A stretch of DNA of 35,587 nucleotides from Synergistales bacterium (lineage in GTDB: Bacteria > Synergistota > Synergistia > Synergistales > Synergistaceae): contig BOCB01000012.1 of assembly GCA_026002695.1 (NCBI GenBank), forward strand, positions 1-35,587, read 5' to 3'. Made by a program: the position numbers and the translations under genes. Numbering within the stretch: position 1 is the first letter of the stretch; every line of letters starts with the position of its first letter. The notes beneath the pieces are model-generated. The model was not told where the DNA came from, did not search any database, and saw only the letters and a list, made by a program, of their open reading frames with translations. This document shows positions 24,430 through 33,090 of this stretch, piece after piece.

Positions 24430-24449
24430 GTAGGGGCGCGATTTATCGC
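24430..24449. repeat. Partial GTAGGGGC-type repeat element
   Basis: GTAGGGGCGCGATTTATCGC with GCGA/TCGC arms. It appears to be a shortened copy of the palindromic family seen at 24124. Confidence 0.45.
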
Positions 24450-24523
24450 ACTCCTTTCCCAGGTCATCAGCGAGCGGTTCCTGTTCGCACCTTGAGTTCA
24501 CGCCGTTCTTATCCTAAGAAATA

Positions 24524-24566
24524 AAATTCACCTCAAGATTACACATAGAACACAAACCAAGGCGCG
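24524..24566 (+). promoter_or_regulatory. Repeated promoter/leader-like motif, copy E (before the zinc-ribbon gene)
   Basis: AAATTCACCTCAAGATTACA followed by an AT-rich stretch and ACCAAGGCGCGAGAGCG. It closely matches copy B at 13428. The leader continues with TGGTTT pairing back to AAACCA, then the ribosome site of the gene at 24601. Confidence 0.6.
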
Positions 24567-24600
24567 AGAGCGAGTGTCCTGGTTTGTGAGGAGGAGAAAC

Positions 24601-24780
24601 ATGAATAATATAATAGCTCCGCCGCCTGAATTCGTTACGGAATGTAAAAAATGCGGGCATGTATTGCAAGTGTGGAAGCGGGAATTTTTCGTGTCGGAGC
24701 CGGATAATTGCCCATCATGCGGAGCGTATGATCCGTGGGAAAGATCACAGAAGCCTCGAAACCCGTGGATAGTCTACTGA
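24601..24780 (+). CDS. Small zinc-ribbon protein (59 aa)
   Basis: The ATG at 24601 follows GAGGAGGAG. CKKC and CPSC pairs 21 residues apart (TECKKCGHVLQVW and DNCPSCGAYDPW) form a zinc ribbon. It is too short to have another domain and may bind nucleic acid or a protein. It shares its leader motif with the small peptides at 13551, 14302 and 14686, so these may be co-regulated. Confidence 0.7.
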   Translation: MNNIIAPPPEFVTECKKCGHVLQVWKREFFVSEPDNCPSCGAYDPWERSQKPRNPWIVY

Positions 24781-24876
24781 CCGCTGTTTTTACCGCCAAG
24801 AGAGGGGTTGCGGATTGGATTTGAAAGTGATAAAGTTCACATTGTTTGTTTCTTAAATGAGCGGGAGGCGGAGCGG

Positions 24877-26196
24877 ATGTCCAAAATATTGATCTCGTCA
24901 ATCGGCACCGGCAGCTATGACCGTGAGGCAAAGACCACGAACTATCGTCCCGCAAATTACTACCTTGGCGATGAGAACAACGTCGTCACGAGCGCTTATG
25001 TTTATGATGCTTTGGCAAAGCTGCGCGGATTTGACAAATTGATTTTGGTGGGAACGTGCGGCAGTCAATGGCATGTGCTGTACGAACATCTGTTTGAACC
25101 GGATAGTTCCATCAGCCCTGTTTTAGCAAAAGATGAGGAATATACCTATCGGCTTTTGGAATTGTTTGAGCGCCCGGACAAGAAGTCTTATGACATTAAT
25201 GAAATGCGGACAGAGCTAAATTTGCTCAAAGATACGATGGGTAAGGCGTGCGCGGAAATTTTCGTGCTGAATTACGGTATCAACGACGATGAATTGCTGT
25301 TTAATTTCGAGTTAATGACGAAAATGGCCGACCATATCGCCGAGGGCGACATAATCAGTTTCGATATAACGCACTCGTTCCGTTCACTGGCGTTTTTTGA
25401 ACTGCTGTCAGTCAGCTATATTAAGGACACACTCAAGAAAAACGTGGTTCTTGATTTTGTATCTTACGGTATGTACGACTTCGCGAATGAAAACGCCAAT
25501 CTTTCACCCTTGGTGGATTTGTCGAGGCTCATCAGGATGATGGATTGGCTTAAAGCGGCTGAAGAGTACAAGCGGTATGGCACGACCGCCTTATTCTCCG
25601 ACCTTTTGGCTAATGATACGCTGGGCGTTTCGTTATCCAAGGAGGAGCAAAAAGTTCTGCGGCGGCTCGGCGGTGACGCCATCTCAACAAACGACATCCC
25701 GGAGTTTAAGAACCTCATCAAGAACTGCGTGAACGCAACAAAAACGGTCAGTGATATTCGGAGCAAAAACATTGTTCTTGACTTCATCTTCAGCGATATG
25801 GCGGCGCGGTTCGGGAATAAATTAGACGACGATATGCTGCTGCAAGTGGAACTGGCAAAGTGGCACTTTGAGAAAAAGCGTTACATCGCCGCCGCTATTA
25901 CGCTGATTGAGGCTACGCTTTCTTACTGCGCTCTGCTGGCAGGCATGGAGAAAGAAGCGATCCGCAGCAGAATTCTAAACATACACTCCGCCAACAGCGA
26001 TGTAGGCAATTTCCGCGAACGCTACGATACGTTGCGGCAAATTCGCAACAAATTATCGCACGCCCAACCGTTGGCATCCAGCGAGATTGCCAAACTGGAA
26101 CAATATATAAAGGCCTTCTACACGACATACAAAAAGAGGTTCAAAGATATACCGGAAAACGAGTCCGATCTGCGCACGGCATTAAGGAAGCGCTGA
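24877..26196 (+). CDS. csx1: Csx1-family CARF-HEPN ribonuclease (TM1812-like)
   Basis: This 439-residue protein starts at ATG 24877 (MSKILISSIGTGSYDR). A TTG start at 24808 would add 23 untypical residues. The N-terminal CARF domain shows ILISSIGTG, LVGTCGSQWHVL and ISFDITHSFRSLAF, the TM1812/MJ1666-type pattern. The C-terminal HEPN domain holds RNKLSH (R390 to H395), the R-x4-H catalytic motif that cuts single-stranded RNA. Csx1/Csm6 enzymes are activated by cyclic oligoadenylate from Cas10. It heads the Cmr gene set, about 110 bp upstream of cmr1. Confidence 0.9.
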   Translation: MSKILISSIGTGSYDREAKTTNYRPANYYLGDENNVVTSAYVYDALAKLRGFDKLILVGTCGSQWHVLYEHLFEPDSSISPVLAKDEEYTYRLLELFERPDKKSYDINEMRTELNLLKDTMGKACAEIFVLNYGINDDELLFNFELMTKMADHIAEGDIISFDITHSFRSLAFFELLSVSYIKDTLKKNVVLDFVSYGMYDFANENANLSPLVDLSRLIRMMDWLKAAEEYKRYGTTALFSDLLANDTLGVSLSKEEQKVLRRLGGDAISTNDIPEFKNLIKNCVNATKTVSDIRSKNIVLDFIFSDMAARFGNKLDDDMLLQVELAKWHFEKKRYIAAAITLIEATLSYCALLAGMEKEAIRSRILNIHSANSDVGNFRERYDTLRQIRNKLSHAQPLASSEIAKLEQYIKAFYTTYKKRFKDIPENESDLRTALRKR

Positions 26197-26307
26197 CCGA
26201 ACGATTTATTGCGCGGGAGGAAACCGGGCGCTTCGTAAAATCCTCCTTTTTTATCATGAAGCGGAATCTGATTTTGGTTTTTAACTTGACCTTGCGAGGT
26301 GAGGGGC

Positions 26308-27609
26308 TTGAGAAAAATAGGATTGACAGTGCCGGCCGATACGGCCTTTGCTGCGGAGGAACGTATCGAGCATACCTTTGGAATACAATTGATCACCCCG
26401 ATGTATGGAGGCGGAGCCAGAACCGGCGTCAACGACCCTGATTTCCCGGTACGCCCCGCGTCGGTTCGCGGGCAGCTTCGCTTTTGGTGGCGCGCAACGC
26501 GCGGCGCTAAGTTCGAGACGGTCAAGGAGCTTCACAAAAGGGAATCCGAGATTTGGGGCAAGACGGATACGCCAAGCAGCGTCGTGGTGAGAGTGAAACC
26601 ATCGGAGTGGAAGGAACGCCGTCCCTATGTAGGTCCTAAGGATGATAACTACGGTTTTAAGCGCTTTAGTCCGGAGGGGTATGTTCTTTTTCCTGCCACT
26701 GCCGATACCAGCAGACACGATTTGGTGCGGGAAGGCCTTGCGTTCGAGGTCTCTGTTTCCTTTGCGAAAAGCAAGGATGAGGACAAAGAAAAAGGCAAAA
26801 AAAGAGATGAAGCATTAAAAAAAGATATTTTCTGCGCCGTTTGGGCGTGGGTCAATTTTGGCGGCTTAGGTTCCCGCACAAGGCGGGGATGCGGGGCTTT
26901 GTTCTGCAAAGAACTGGCACCCGAGCGCGCAGCTAAGGACTCGGTAAGCAAATGGTTCCGAGAGAGCGTGAATGAATATGGACTGGAACCGGGCGCGAAC
27001 CGCCTTTGGCCAACGCTGTCGGGCAGGATACTGGCAGGATCTTCCTCTCGCGGGCCAGGCAAGGAAGCTTCTTTGGAAGCATGGAAAATGGCGATCACTC
27101 CGATGAAGGACTTTCGCCAAACTCCCGGGATAGGGCGCAACAATGTAAACAGTGCGACCCGCAGGCCCGGGCGTTCGTTTTGGCCGGAACCCGATACGCT
27201 GAGGCGCGAGTTCGGATTGCACGCGCAGAATCATGCGCCAAGTGACGATATGCCGGACGGGTTTCCCAGGGCAGCTTTCGGTTTGCCGATCATCTTCCAG
27301 TTTGTCGGGAGCCGCGGCGATCCCTCGACCGAATTGTACCCTAAGGGGAAAAGACGCATGGGCAGCCCGCTGATCTTGCGCCCATTGAACGCTCGGGACG
27401 GCGGAAGTCTGCCGGTTGTCGTTCTGTTGCAATCGCCCATGTGCGAGGAACTTGAGCTCAAGAATCTCGTGAAGACATTCGGGAAAGAGAGTATTGTAAA
27501 CAAGAAATTTGTGAAATACCGTAACTCTCCCATGAAAAATTCAACCAACGGAAGCGCTGTTGAGGCTTTCACGGCGTACCTGAAGACGCGCAGTTTCGAG
27601 GAGGTGTGA
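26308..27609 (+). CDS. cmr1: Cmr1 (Cas7-type RAMP subunit)
   Basis: This protein has 433 residues from TTG 26308, which sits behind GAGGTGAGGGG; GTG 26299 in frame is an alternative. The N-terminus HTFGIQLITPMYGGGA and PVRPASVRGQLRFWWRATRG are diagnostic for Cmr1. Later GGLGSRTRRGCGAL is the RAMP glycine-rich loop. Cmr1 caps the 3' end of the crRNA in the Cmr complex. It ends 2 nt before the cas10 start. Confidence 0.9.
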   Translation: MRKIGLTVPADTAFAAEERIEHTFGIQLITPMYGGGARTGVNDPDFPVRPASVRGQLRFWWRATRGAKFETVKELHKRESEIWGKTDTPSSVVVRVKPSEWKERRPYVGPKDDNYGFKRFSPEGYVLFPATADTSRHDLVREGLAFEVSVSFAKSKDEDKEKGKKRDEALKKDIFCAVWAWVNFGGLGSRTRRGCGALFCKELAPERAAKDSVSKWFRESVNEYGLEPGANRLWPTLSGRILAGSSSRGPGKEASLEAWKMAITPMKDFRQTPGIGRNNVNSATRRPGRSFWPEPDTLRREFGLHAQNHAPSDDMPDGFPRAAFGLPIIFQFVGSRGDPSTELYPKGKRRMGSPLILRPLNARDGGSLPVVVLLQSPMCEELELKNLVKTFGKESIVNKKFVKYRNSPMKNSTNGSAVEAFTAYLKTRSFEEV

Positions 27610-27611
27610 GG

Positions 27612-29399
27612 ATGAGCCGCTGTCTGCTGCAGATATCCATCGGTCCTGTGCAGGATTTTATAGCCGCCGCGCGCCGCACCCGTGATCTCTGGTTTGGCTC
27701 TTTCATGCTCTCCGAGATTTCAAAGGCTGCGGCTAAAGCCGTTGACGATGCGGGAGGGCATTTGATATTTCCCAACTTCGACGGCTTGGAAAAAGATGAA
27801 ATAAACGACAAGGCTTTCAACGTCGCGAACGTGATTTTAGCCAAGGTAGACGGAGAGGAACGCGCGCGTGAGGTTTCCCATCTTGCAAAAGCAGCCGCCG
27901 AAGAGCAATGGCTTGTTTTTGTGGATGAAGCCCGCAATAAACTGCGCGGCCATGTCGACGAATCCGCTTGGGATTACCAGAAGACCGGCGTTATTGAGTT
28001 TTATTCCGCTTGGCATCCGTTTGATGACGACAGTTACGGAGCGTCTCGCCAGGCTGCGGCTCGTCTATTGGCGGCTCGGAAGAACCTGAGGGATTTTGCC
28101 CCTTGGGATGGAAAACACGGTGTGCTCAAGTCTTCGCTGGACGGCATGAGGGAGAGCGTGTTGATTGATAACAGCGCATCGAAGAATATAAAAGGGGTAC
28201 GGATCAAAGCGGGGGAAGCATTGGATCTCGTCGGATGCGTAAAACGCGCAGCAGGAGGAGACGCGCCATTTCCCTCGGTCGTCCGTATCGCGCTCGATCC
28301 GTGGATTCGGGGGATCAAGGAAGAAAAAGCGAAATCGTATCTCGCCGACCTGAAGGGCTGCTGCGAGGAATTGAAAAAACAGGGCGTGCTCTCAAATGTT
28401 CAGGGAGCGGAGTTTCCATATGAAGGCCCCGCGCTGCTGCCTCATCGTTATGCTGAATTTCAGGAAGGAGCTGAAAACCCGGACGCTGTGAAGGCAATAA
28501 CGGACAAAATGGGCGCTATCATGGCGAACCTTTATAAGACCAACAGGGTGACGGAGCCTTACCTCGCAGTGCTGTCAGCTGATGGCGACAGAGTGGGGCA
28601 AGCCATATCGTCCTTAACCTGCCTTGAGGATCATCAAAAATTCTCCCGCCAATTATCAAAGTTCGCCGGACAAGCCCGTGAGATCATCAAGAAGTATTGT
28701 GGGAGCTGTGTCTACACCGGGGGCGACGATGTGTTGGCCTTCTTGCCGGTGGATAATGTGCTCAAGTGCGCGAGGGAGCTTTACGAAAAGTTTAGAGAGC
28801 CTTGGAAAGATGGCGCGAATCTCAAAACTGTCCCAACGTTGTCCGTTGGGATAGCAATCGCTCACGCGTCCGAAGATCTCGAATCGCTGCTCAGCTTCGG
28901 AAGGGATGCCGAGAAACTGGCAAAACACGGCGATAGCGAAGGAGATGCCGATATTGATCGGAAAGGACTTGCTATAACGGTACGAGCGCGAGGGAACAGC
29001 GAATTCCACGTCCGCGAGCAGTGGAAGGATGTTTCATCAGCAGAGAAGCAGCTTTCTCAAATGTCTCTGGACAAACGCGTCATATTCTGGGCGCGCCGCT
29101 TCGCGGAACGTCGTATCCCATCGAAGTTCCCCTATGAGCTGCGAGGGGCGGCGAAGTTTTATGATCGCTGGGAAACAGAGGGTAACCTCGACGAAGCGAT
29201 GAGATTTGACGTAAAGCGCATTTTCGGTCGTAAGGATTTGCAGCTGTTGGGCGTCGAGCGGGAACGCGTTATGGAGTATATAGAGGATGTCGTTAAAGGG
29301 TCTTATAAGTCGATAGAAAAACTGTCCGACGAATTATTGGCAGCTCAATGGATAGGGGCCGCATACATCGCGGCGGCGGGGAAGTGGAGCAATGACTAA
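27612..29399 (+). CDS. cas10: Cas10/Cmr2, predicted cyclic oligoadenylate synthase, without HD domain
   Basis: This 595-residue protein starts at ATG 27612 behind GAGGAGGTG. It begins directly with CLLQISIGPVQDFIAAARRTRDLWFGS, the first palm-like segment of Cmr2, so the N-terminal HD nuclease found in many Cas10 proteins is absent. LSADGDRVGQ (D324) and YTGGDDVLAF (GGDD 370-373) form the second palm active site that turns ATP into cyclic oligoadenylate. A C-terminal helical domain follows. No standard four-Cys zinc finger is apparent. It overlaps cmr3 by 8 nt. Signalling should be intact and DNA cutting by Cas10 absent. Confidence 0.93.
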   Translation: MSRCLLQISIGPVQDFIAAARRTRDLWFGSFMLSEISKAAAKAVDDAGGHLIFPNFDGLEKDEINDKAFNVANVILAKVDGEERAREVSHLAKAAAEEQWLVFVDEARNKLRGHVDESAWDYQKTGVIEFYSAWHPFDDDSYGASRQAAARLLAARKNLRDFAPWDGKHGVLKSSLDGMRESVLIDNSASKNIKGVRIKAGEALDLVGCVKRAAGGDAPFPSVVRIALDPWIRGIKEEKAKSYLADLKGCCEELKKQGVLSNVQGAEFPYEGPALLPHRYAEFQEGAENPDAVKAITDKMGAIMANLYKTNRVTEPYLAVLSADGDRVGQAISSLTCLEDHQKFSRQLSKFAGQAREIIKKYCGSCVYTGGDDVLAFLPVDNVLKCARELYEKFREPWKDGANLKTVPTLSVGIAIAHASEDLESLLSFGRDAEKLAKHGDSEGDADIDRKGLAITVRARGNSEFHVREQWKDVSSAEKQLSQMSLDKRVIFWARRFAERRIPSKFPYELRGAAKFYDRWETEGNLDEAMRFDVKRIFGRKDLQLLGVERERVMEYIEDVVKGSYKSIEKLSDELLAAQWIGAAYIAAAGKWSND

Positions 29400-30558
29400 T
29401 ATCTTAAAGCTGACTATTAAACCTGTTGACCCCTTGATAGTCCGCGATTCCCGCCCATTCGGGCAGGGACAGGGCGCGAAGGCGCGCTCTTTGGACTGGC
29501 TCACGCCGTCCGTTGTCTGCGGCTCGCTCAGAAGCTCGGTGGGCAAGACCCACGGAAGTTTCGACGCCGAAAAACTTAAGTCGGTCAAAGTGAGAGGCCC
29601 GTTCCTCGAGTTTGAGGGGAGTTTGTACTTCCCGCGTCCGCTTGATTTCGTTCAGGATATTAAGAAAATTAAAGAAAACGAAACGATAGGCGGATACGCC
29701 ATCCGTCCCGCGTCACCCGAACAGGTAAGCGGATATACAGAAATGCCTTACGGCCTTAAACCGGCGCTCATACAGGGTTTGGGGGAGGATGATTTCAAAC
29801 CGGCTCCCCTGCCCGCCTTCTGGTCTGCCCTGGCAATGCGCCGCTGGCTCACTTGTGACGGAGATTTCAAACTGTCAAAGGGCGAATGCCTCGACGGTCC
29901 CGGTAAGGATGTGCGCACGCATGTAGGCATCCACCCGGAAACAGGGGCTTCGGAGGATTCTCTTTTATTCTCGACGACGGGGCTTGATTTCAAGGTCAGA
30001 TGCGGTGGTCATATTTCGCAGATGACGGCGTCTATAGAGGCCGAGCCTCCGGATGACGAGTACGGGAGACATTTGCGGGATTTGTCCCGGCTGCACGTGA
30101 TCGGGGGGGAGCGGCGTCTCGCGGAGTGGATTTCTGCGGATAGAGAAGTTTCCGACGGGTGGGAGCCGGGACAGGTTCGGGTGCAAAATTCGCGCCTCCG
30201 AATGATCCTCGCTACACCGGCAATATTCTCCAAGGGTTGGCTGCCTGGTTGGATCGATGAAAACACCCTGGAAGGCGAGATACCTATGGATATTGTTTCC
30301 GGTGATTCGGTAAGGGTTCGCCTTGTGTCGGCTGTGATAGGGCGTTGGACGCCGATTTCCGGCTGGAGTTACGAGAAAGGCAGACATGGGCCAAAGCCAT
30401 TGCGCCGGATGACGCCTGTCGGCAGCGTGTATTTTTTTGAAAGTGTTGATAAACAGCCCTTCAATTTTGATTTGTCGGGCGCGTGGCTTAGGTCTGTGTG
30501 CGACGATCATCAGGATCGGAATGACGGATTCGGAGCGGCTCTTTGGGGTTCGTGGTAA
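29392..30558 (+). CDS. cmr3: Cmr3 (Cas5-type RAMP subunit)
   Basis: This 388-residue protein has the N-terminus KPVDPLIVRDSRPFGQGQGA, matching Cmr3 (RDGRPF motif), then SVVCGSLRSSVG. The C-terminus has RRMTPVGSVYFFE and a glycine-rich end NDGFGAALWG. Cmr3 binds the 5' tag of the crRNA together with Cas10. Its start overlaps the cas10 end. Confidence 0.92.
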   Translation: MTNILKLTIKPVDPLIVRDSRPFGQGQGAKARSLDWLTPSVVCGSLRSSVGKTHGSFDAEKLKSVKVRGPFLEFEGSLYFPRPLDFVQDIKKIKENETIGGYAIRPASPEQVSGYTEMPYGLKPALIQGLGEDDFKPAPLPAFWSALAMRRWLTCDGDFKLSKGECLDGPGKDVRTHVGIHPETGASEDSLLFSTTGLDFKVRCGGHISQMTASIEAEPPDDEYGRHLRDLSRLHVIGGERRLAEWISADREVSDGWEPGQVRVQNSRLRMILATPAIFSKGWLPGWIDENTLEGEIPMDIVSGDSVRVRLVSAVIGRWTPISGWSYEKGRHGPKPLRRMTPVGSVYFFESVDKQPFNFDLSGAWLRSVCDDHQDRNDGFGAALWGSW

Positions 30559-30576
30559 ACGGGGGAGGAAAATAAA

Positions 30577-31479
30577 ATGGGTAATTCGGCATTGAACGAG
30601 AAAGTTTATTGGTTGCACGCAATCGCTCCGCTGCATATCGGAGCGGGGCGGGGCGTAGGATATATAGATCTTCCGATCGCCAGGGAGAAAGCTACAAACT
30701 GGCCGTATGTTCCCGGCAGCGCAGTCAAGGGCGTTATAGCTGATAAGTGGAGCGCAACGGATGAGAACAGAAAACAAAATGCGGAATTTGCTGCCGCTTT
30801 TGGGCGTGCGAATCAGGATAGCGACACGCTTGCCGACGCTAACGCCGGTTCGCTCGTATTCAGCGACGCTTCAATAGTATGTCTGCCCGTCCGCAGCTTT
30901 TACGGAACATACGCATGGATCACGTCGCCGCTTGCGCTGAAACGCCTTCGCTGCCCTGAAATACCCGGAAATATTCCTGTGCCGCCGGGTGAGAGTGTCT
31001 TTGTTTTGGAAGGCAATAAGGTTTCCTCAAACGCGACAGCGTACTTTGAGGACATAGACCTTGAAGTCGATACGAATAAGCAAAACGATTCAACGCTTGT
31101 CTCGGTGTGCGGATTGTTGGCTAATAGCATATTTACCGACGACACTGAATGGCAGGAAATATTCAAACAGCGCTTTGCCGTGGTGAACGACGACATCTTC
31201 ACCTTCCTGTGTGATACCGGCACCTCGGTCGACGCCAGAATCAGGATAGACGACGCAACAAAGATCGTTGCTGACGGCGCCCTGTGGTACGAGGAATCAT
31301 TGCCGATCGACACGATCCTTGCGGGCGTCGTCTGGTGCGACAAAGTTTACGCCAAAGAACTGACCGCGCAGGAGTTGCTCGGGAAATTCTGCTCGTCGCC
31401 CTTAGATCTTCAAATCGGAGGTAAGGCAAGCACAGGCAAGGGGCGGGTCCGTTGTATTTTCTCCGGAGGGAGAGAATAA
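30577..31479 (+). CDS. cmr4: Cmr4 (Cas7 backbone subunit, target RNA cleavage)
   Basis: This 300-residue protein has a GGGGGAGGAAA site. The N-terminus reads WLHAIAPLHIGAGRGVGYIDLPIAREK, and WPYVPGSAVKGVIADKW follows; both are Cmr4 signatures. The end, LQIGGKASTGKGRVRC, is the glycine-rich loop. Cmr4 forms the helical backbone and cuts target RNA every six nucleotides with an Asp in the loop after the first strand. Candidate Asp residues are present, but I cannot fix which one is catalytic. Confidence 0.92.
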   Translation: MGNSALNEKVYWLHAIAPLHIGAGRGVGYIDLPIAREKATNWPYVPGSAVKGVIADKWSATDENRKQNAEFAAAFGRANQDSDTLADANAGSLVFSDASIVCLPVRSFYGTYAWITSPLALKRLRCPEIPGNIPVPPGESVFVLEGNKVSSNATAYFEDIDLEVDTNKQNDSTLVSVCGLLANSIFTDDTEWQEIFKQRFAVVNDDIFTFLCDTGTSVDARIRIDDATKIVADGALWYEESLPIDTILAGVVWCDKVYAKELTAQELLGKFCSSPLDLQIGGKASTGKGRVRCIFSGGRE

Positions 31480-31481
31480 CA

Positions 31482-31823
31482 ATGAGGACCTTCGAGCAAA
31501 AAATGGCCGAAAAAGCTTTTGAGCGCGCGCATTCCCAAACTTCAGAGGAATATCGCAGTTTCGCGCTCTCCTTCCCGTCGCTGATTCATACGTGCGGACT
31601 CGTTCAGGCTATAGCTTTCGCCGAATCGAAGAAAATGACCGATTATCTCGAAGACCTCGCCGAAGTGCTCAAGACCGTTGAGAAGAATCTCGGGCAGAAT
31701 TTGTCTAAGGTGAGCAGGGAAACGGGCGTCGTGGAGTATATGCGCTTGTCGCGCCGCTCACTTTCAGCCGCGTCCTGGCTGAAGCGTTATGTACCGCCCA
31801 AAGAGGGGGAAGAAGGATGTTAA
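31482..31823 (+). CDS. cmr5: Cmr5 (small Cas11-type subunit)
   Basis: This 113-residue, mostly helical protein starts at ATG 31482 behind GGAGGGAGA; an in-frame start at 31452 lies inside cmr4. MRTFEQKMAEKAFERAH, the LIHTCGLVQAIAFAESK segment and YMRLSRRSLSAASWLKRY fit Cmr5. It lines the inside of the complex along the crRNA. It overlaps cmr6 by 7 nt. Confidence 0.9.
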   Translation: MRTFEQKMAEKAFERAHSQTSEEYRSFALSFPSLIHTCGLVQAIAFAESKKMTDYLEDLAEVLKTVEKNLGQNLSKVSRETGVVEYMRLSRRSLSAASWLKRYVPPKEGEEGC

Positions 31824-32908
31824 GCTGCCGCCAAGCGCTTCACCCCCTATACGAGGGGAACGCTCTTTCGTCCGCGAGTAACGCGGGACTTTTACTGGCT
31901 CGCTATCTCCAACTGCAAAAAGGAGAAATCGGAGCTGAAGAAAAGCGCGAAAAACTTTTGGAAGCCGCTTCCGATGCGGTTACTAACGCATTAGAGCTTT
32001 ACAAGTTCGCTTTTAACAGACGGGAGAAAGAAATGAGCAAGAACGACGCAAAGAGCGCGGTTTTCAAGGCTGAAGGCCGCCTCATCGCAGGGCTGGGAGG
32101 GGGCAGTGTCTTAGAGGTGGGGCTGACCCTGAACCACACCTACGGCACGCCAATAATCCCGGGCAGTTCGCTTAAGGGACTTGCCGCGCATTATTGCTCG
32201 ACGGTGTGGGGAGAGTCAGAGTCCAAATTCAAGGGGCCGAAGAGGAATAACAATGGCAATATAACGACGTCGGCGGGAGATTATTACAATTTCATATTCG
32301 GTTCCAACGAGGACGCCGGTTTCATGACATTCCACGACGCATGGATAGAACCCGAGTCACTGAAAGAATGCCTCGCCAAAGATGTCATGACGCCGCACCA
32401 CGGAGATTACTACATGGAGAAAAAAACGCAGGACGGGAGCAATGCCGCCCCCAGCGATTTTGACGATCCCATACCTGTAACGTTCCTCTCGATTCGGGGG
32501 AATTTTGAAATCCACGTGAGTCTCGATGACGGAGACGACAGAGAAAAAGCCTCTGAATGGGAGACTCTGACGCTGAAACTCTTGACCGAAGCCCTAAAGA
32601 ACTGGGGTATTGGAGGGAAGACCAGCAGCGGATACGGTATTATGCAGCGTGTCGGCGTGCCGCAGGCAGCGCCGGTCGCCGCCCCTGAAGTGAAATTGTT
32701 TTCCCCCGGTCAGAAGGTGGATGTTTTGTGCGTTGGTTTGAACCCGAAGAAAAATAATAAGCCTCAGCTCGAAGTACAGGTCAATGGAGTGAAGTACAGA
32801 GCGACATGGCAAGGGCCGGAGCTAATCATGAAAAAAGGAGATACTATACAAGCTATTGTGGAATCCTTTGATCGCAACGCGAATCCGCCGCTGGTGTTAA
32901 AACCGTAG
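31817..32908 (+). CDS. cmr6: Cmr6 (Cas7-type RAMP subunit) with C-terminal OB-like extension
   Basis: This is a 363-residue protein. VLEVGLTLNHTYGTPIIPGSSLKGLAAHYC and NWGIGGKTSSGYGIM are the Cmr6 RAMP motifs. The RAMP part ends near residue 280. About 80 further residues follow an Ala/Pro linker: FSPGQKVDVLCVGLNPKKN, LEVQVNGVKYRATWQG, MKKGDTIQAIVESFD, a strand order like a small OB or S1-type RNA-binding domain. Cmr6 lies next to Cmr1 at the 3' end of crRNA, so the extension could contact RNA there. That role is inference. Confidence 0.88.
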   Translation: MLSCRQALHPLYEGNALSSASNAGLLLARYLQLQKGEIGAEEKREKLLEAASDAVTNALELYKFAFNRREKEMSKNDAKSAVFKAEGRLIAGLGGGSVLEVGLTLNHTYGTPIIPGSSLKGLAAHYCSTVWGESESKFKGPKRNNNGNITTSAGDYYNFIFGSNEDAGFMTFHDAWIEPESLKECLAKDVMTPHHGDYYMEKKTQDGSNAAPSDFDDPIPVTFLSIRGNFEIHVSLDDGDDREKASEWETLTLKLLTEALKNWGIGGKTSSGYGIMQRVGVPQAAPVAAPEVKLFSPGQKVDVLCVGLNPKKNNKPQLEVQVNGVKYRATWQGPELIMKKGDTIQAIVESFDRNANPPLVLKP

Positions 32909-32987
32909 GTCATGGCGCTCGCCAATGAGGGCCGAACTTTGCCCGATCCTTGAGCCGCCTTATAGCTTGAGTAAGAGGGGGAACGCT

Positions 32988-33044
32988 ATGGTGACATATC
33001 CGGAAACTAAACGCCTTTCGTTTCCGGATAACTGCAAATTTTAG
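32988..33044 (+). other. Hairpin with possible 18-residue ORF between cmr6 and cas6
   Basis: An 11-bp perfect inverted repeat, TATCCGGAAAC at 32997-33007 and its complement at 33020-33030, has a 12-nt loop. A short ORF (MVTYPETKRLSFPDNCKF) behind AAGAGGGGG spans it. The hairpin may be a terminator, without a T run, or a processing site separating cmr6 from cas6. The ORF is weakly supported. Confidence 0.4.
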
Positions 33045-33090
33045 TCAATGCAATACTCGTGTGTTGTAAAATCTTCGGGAGATGATGCCA

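Noticed and set aside
26281..26718. Minus-strand ORF of 145 residues opposite cmr1
   Set aside because: It is a shadow of the strongly supported cmr1 frame. The same applies to other antisense ORFs across the cas genes.
32987..32995. TATGGTGAC, the reverse complement of the repeat start, as a remnant of an inverted array
   Set aside because: A nine-base match in a 35-kb window is expected by chance at a noticeable rate, and no neighbouring repeat sequence supports it.
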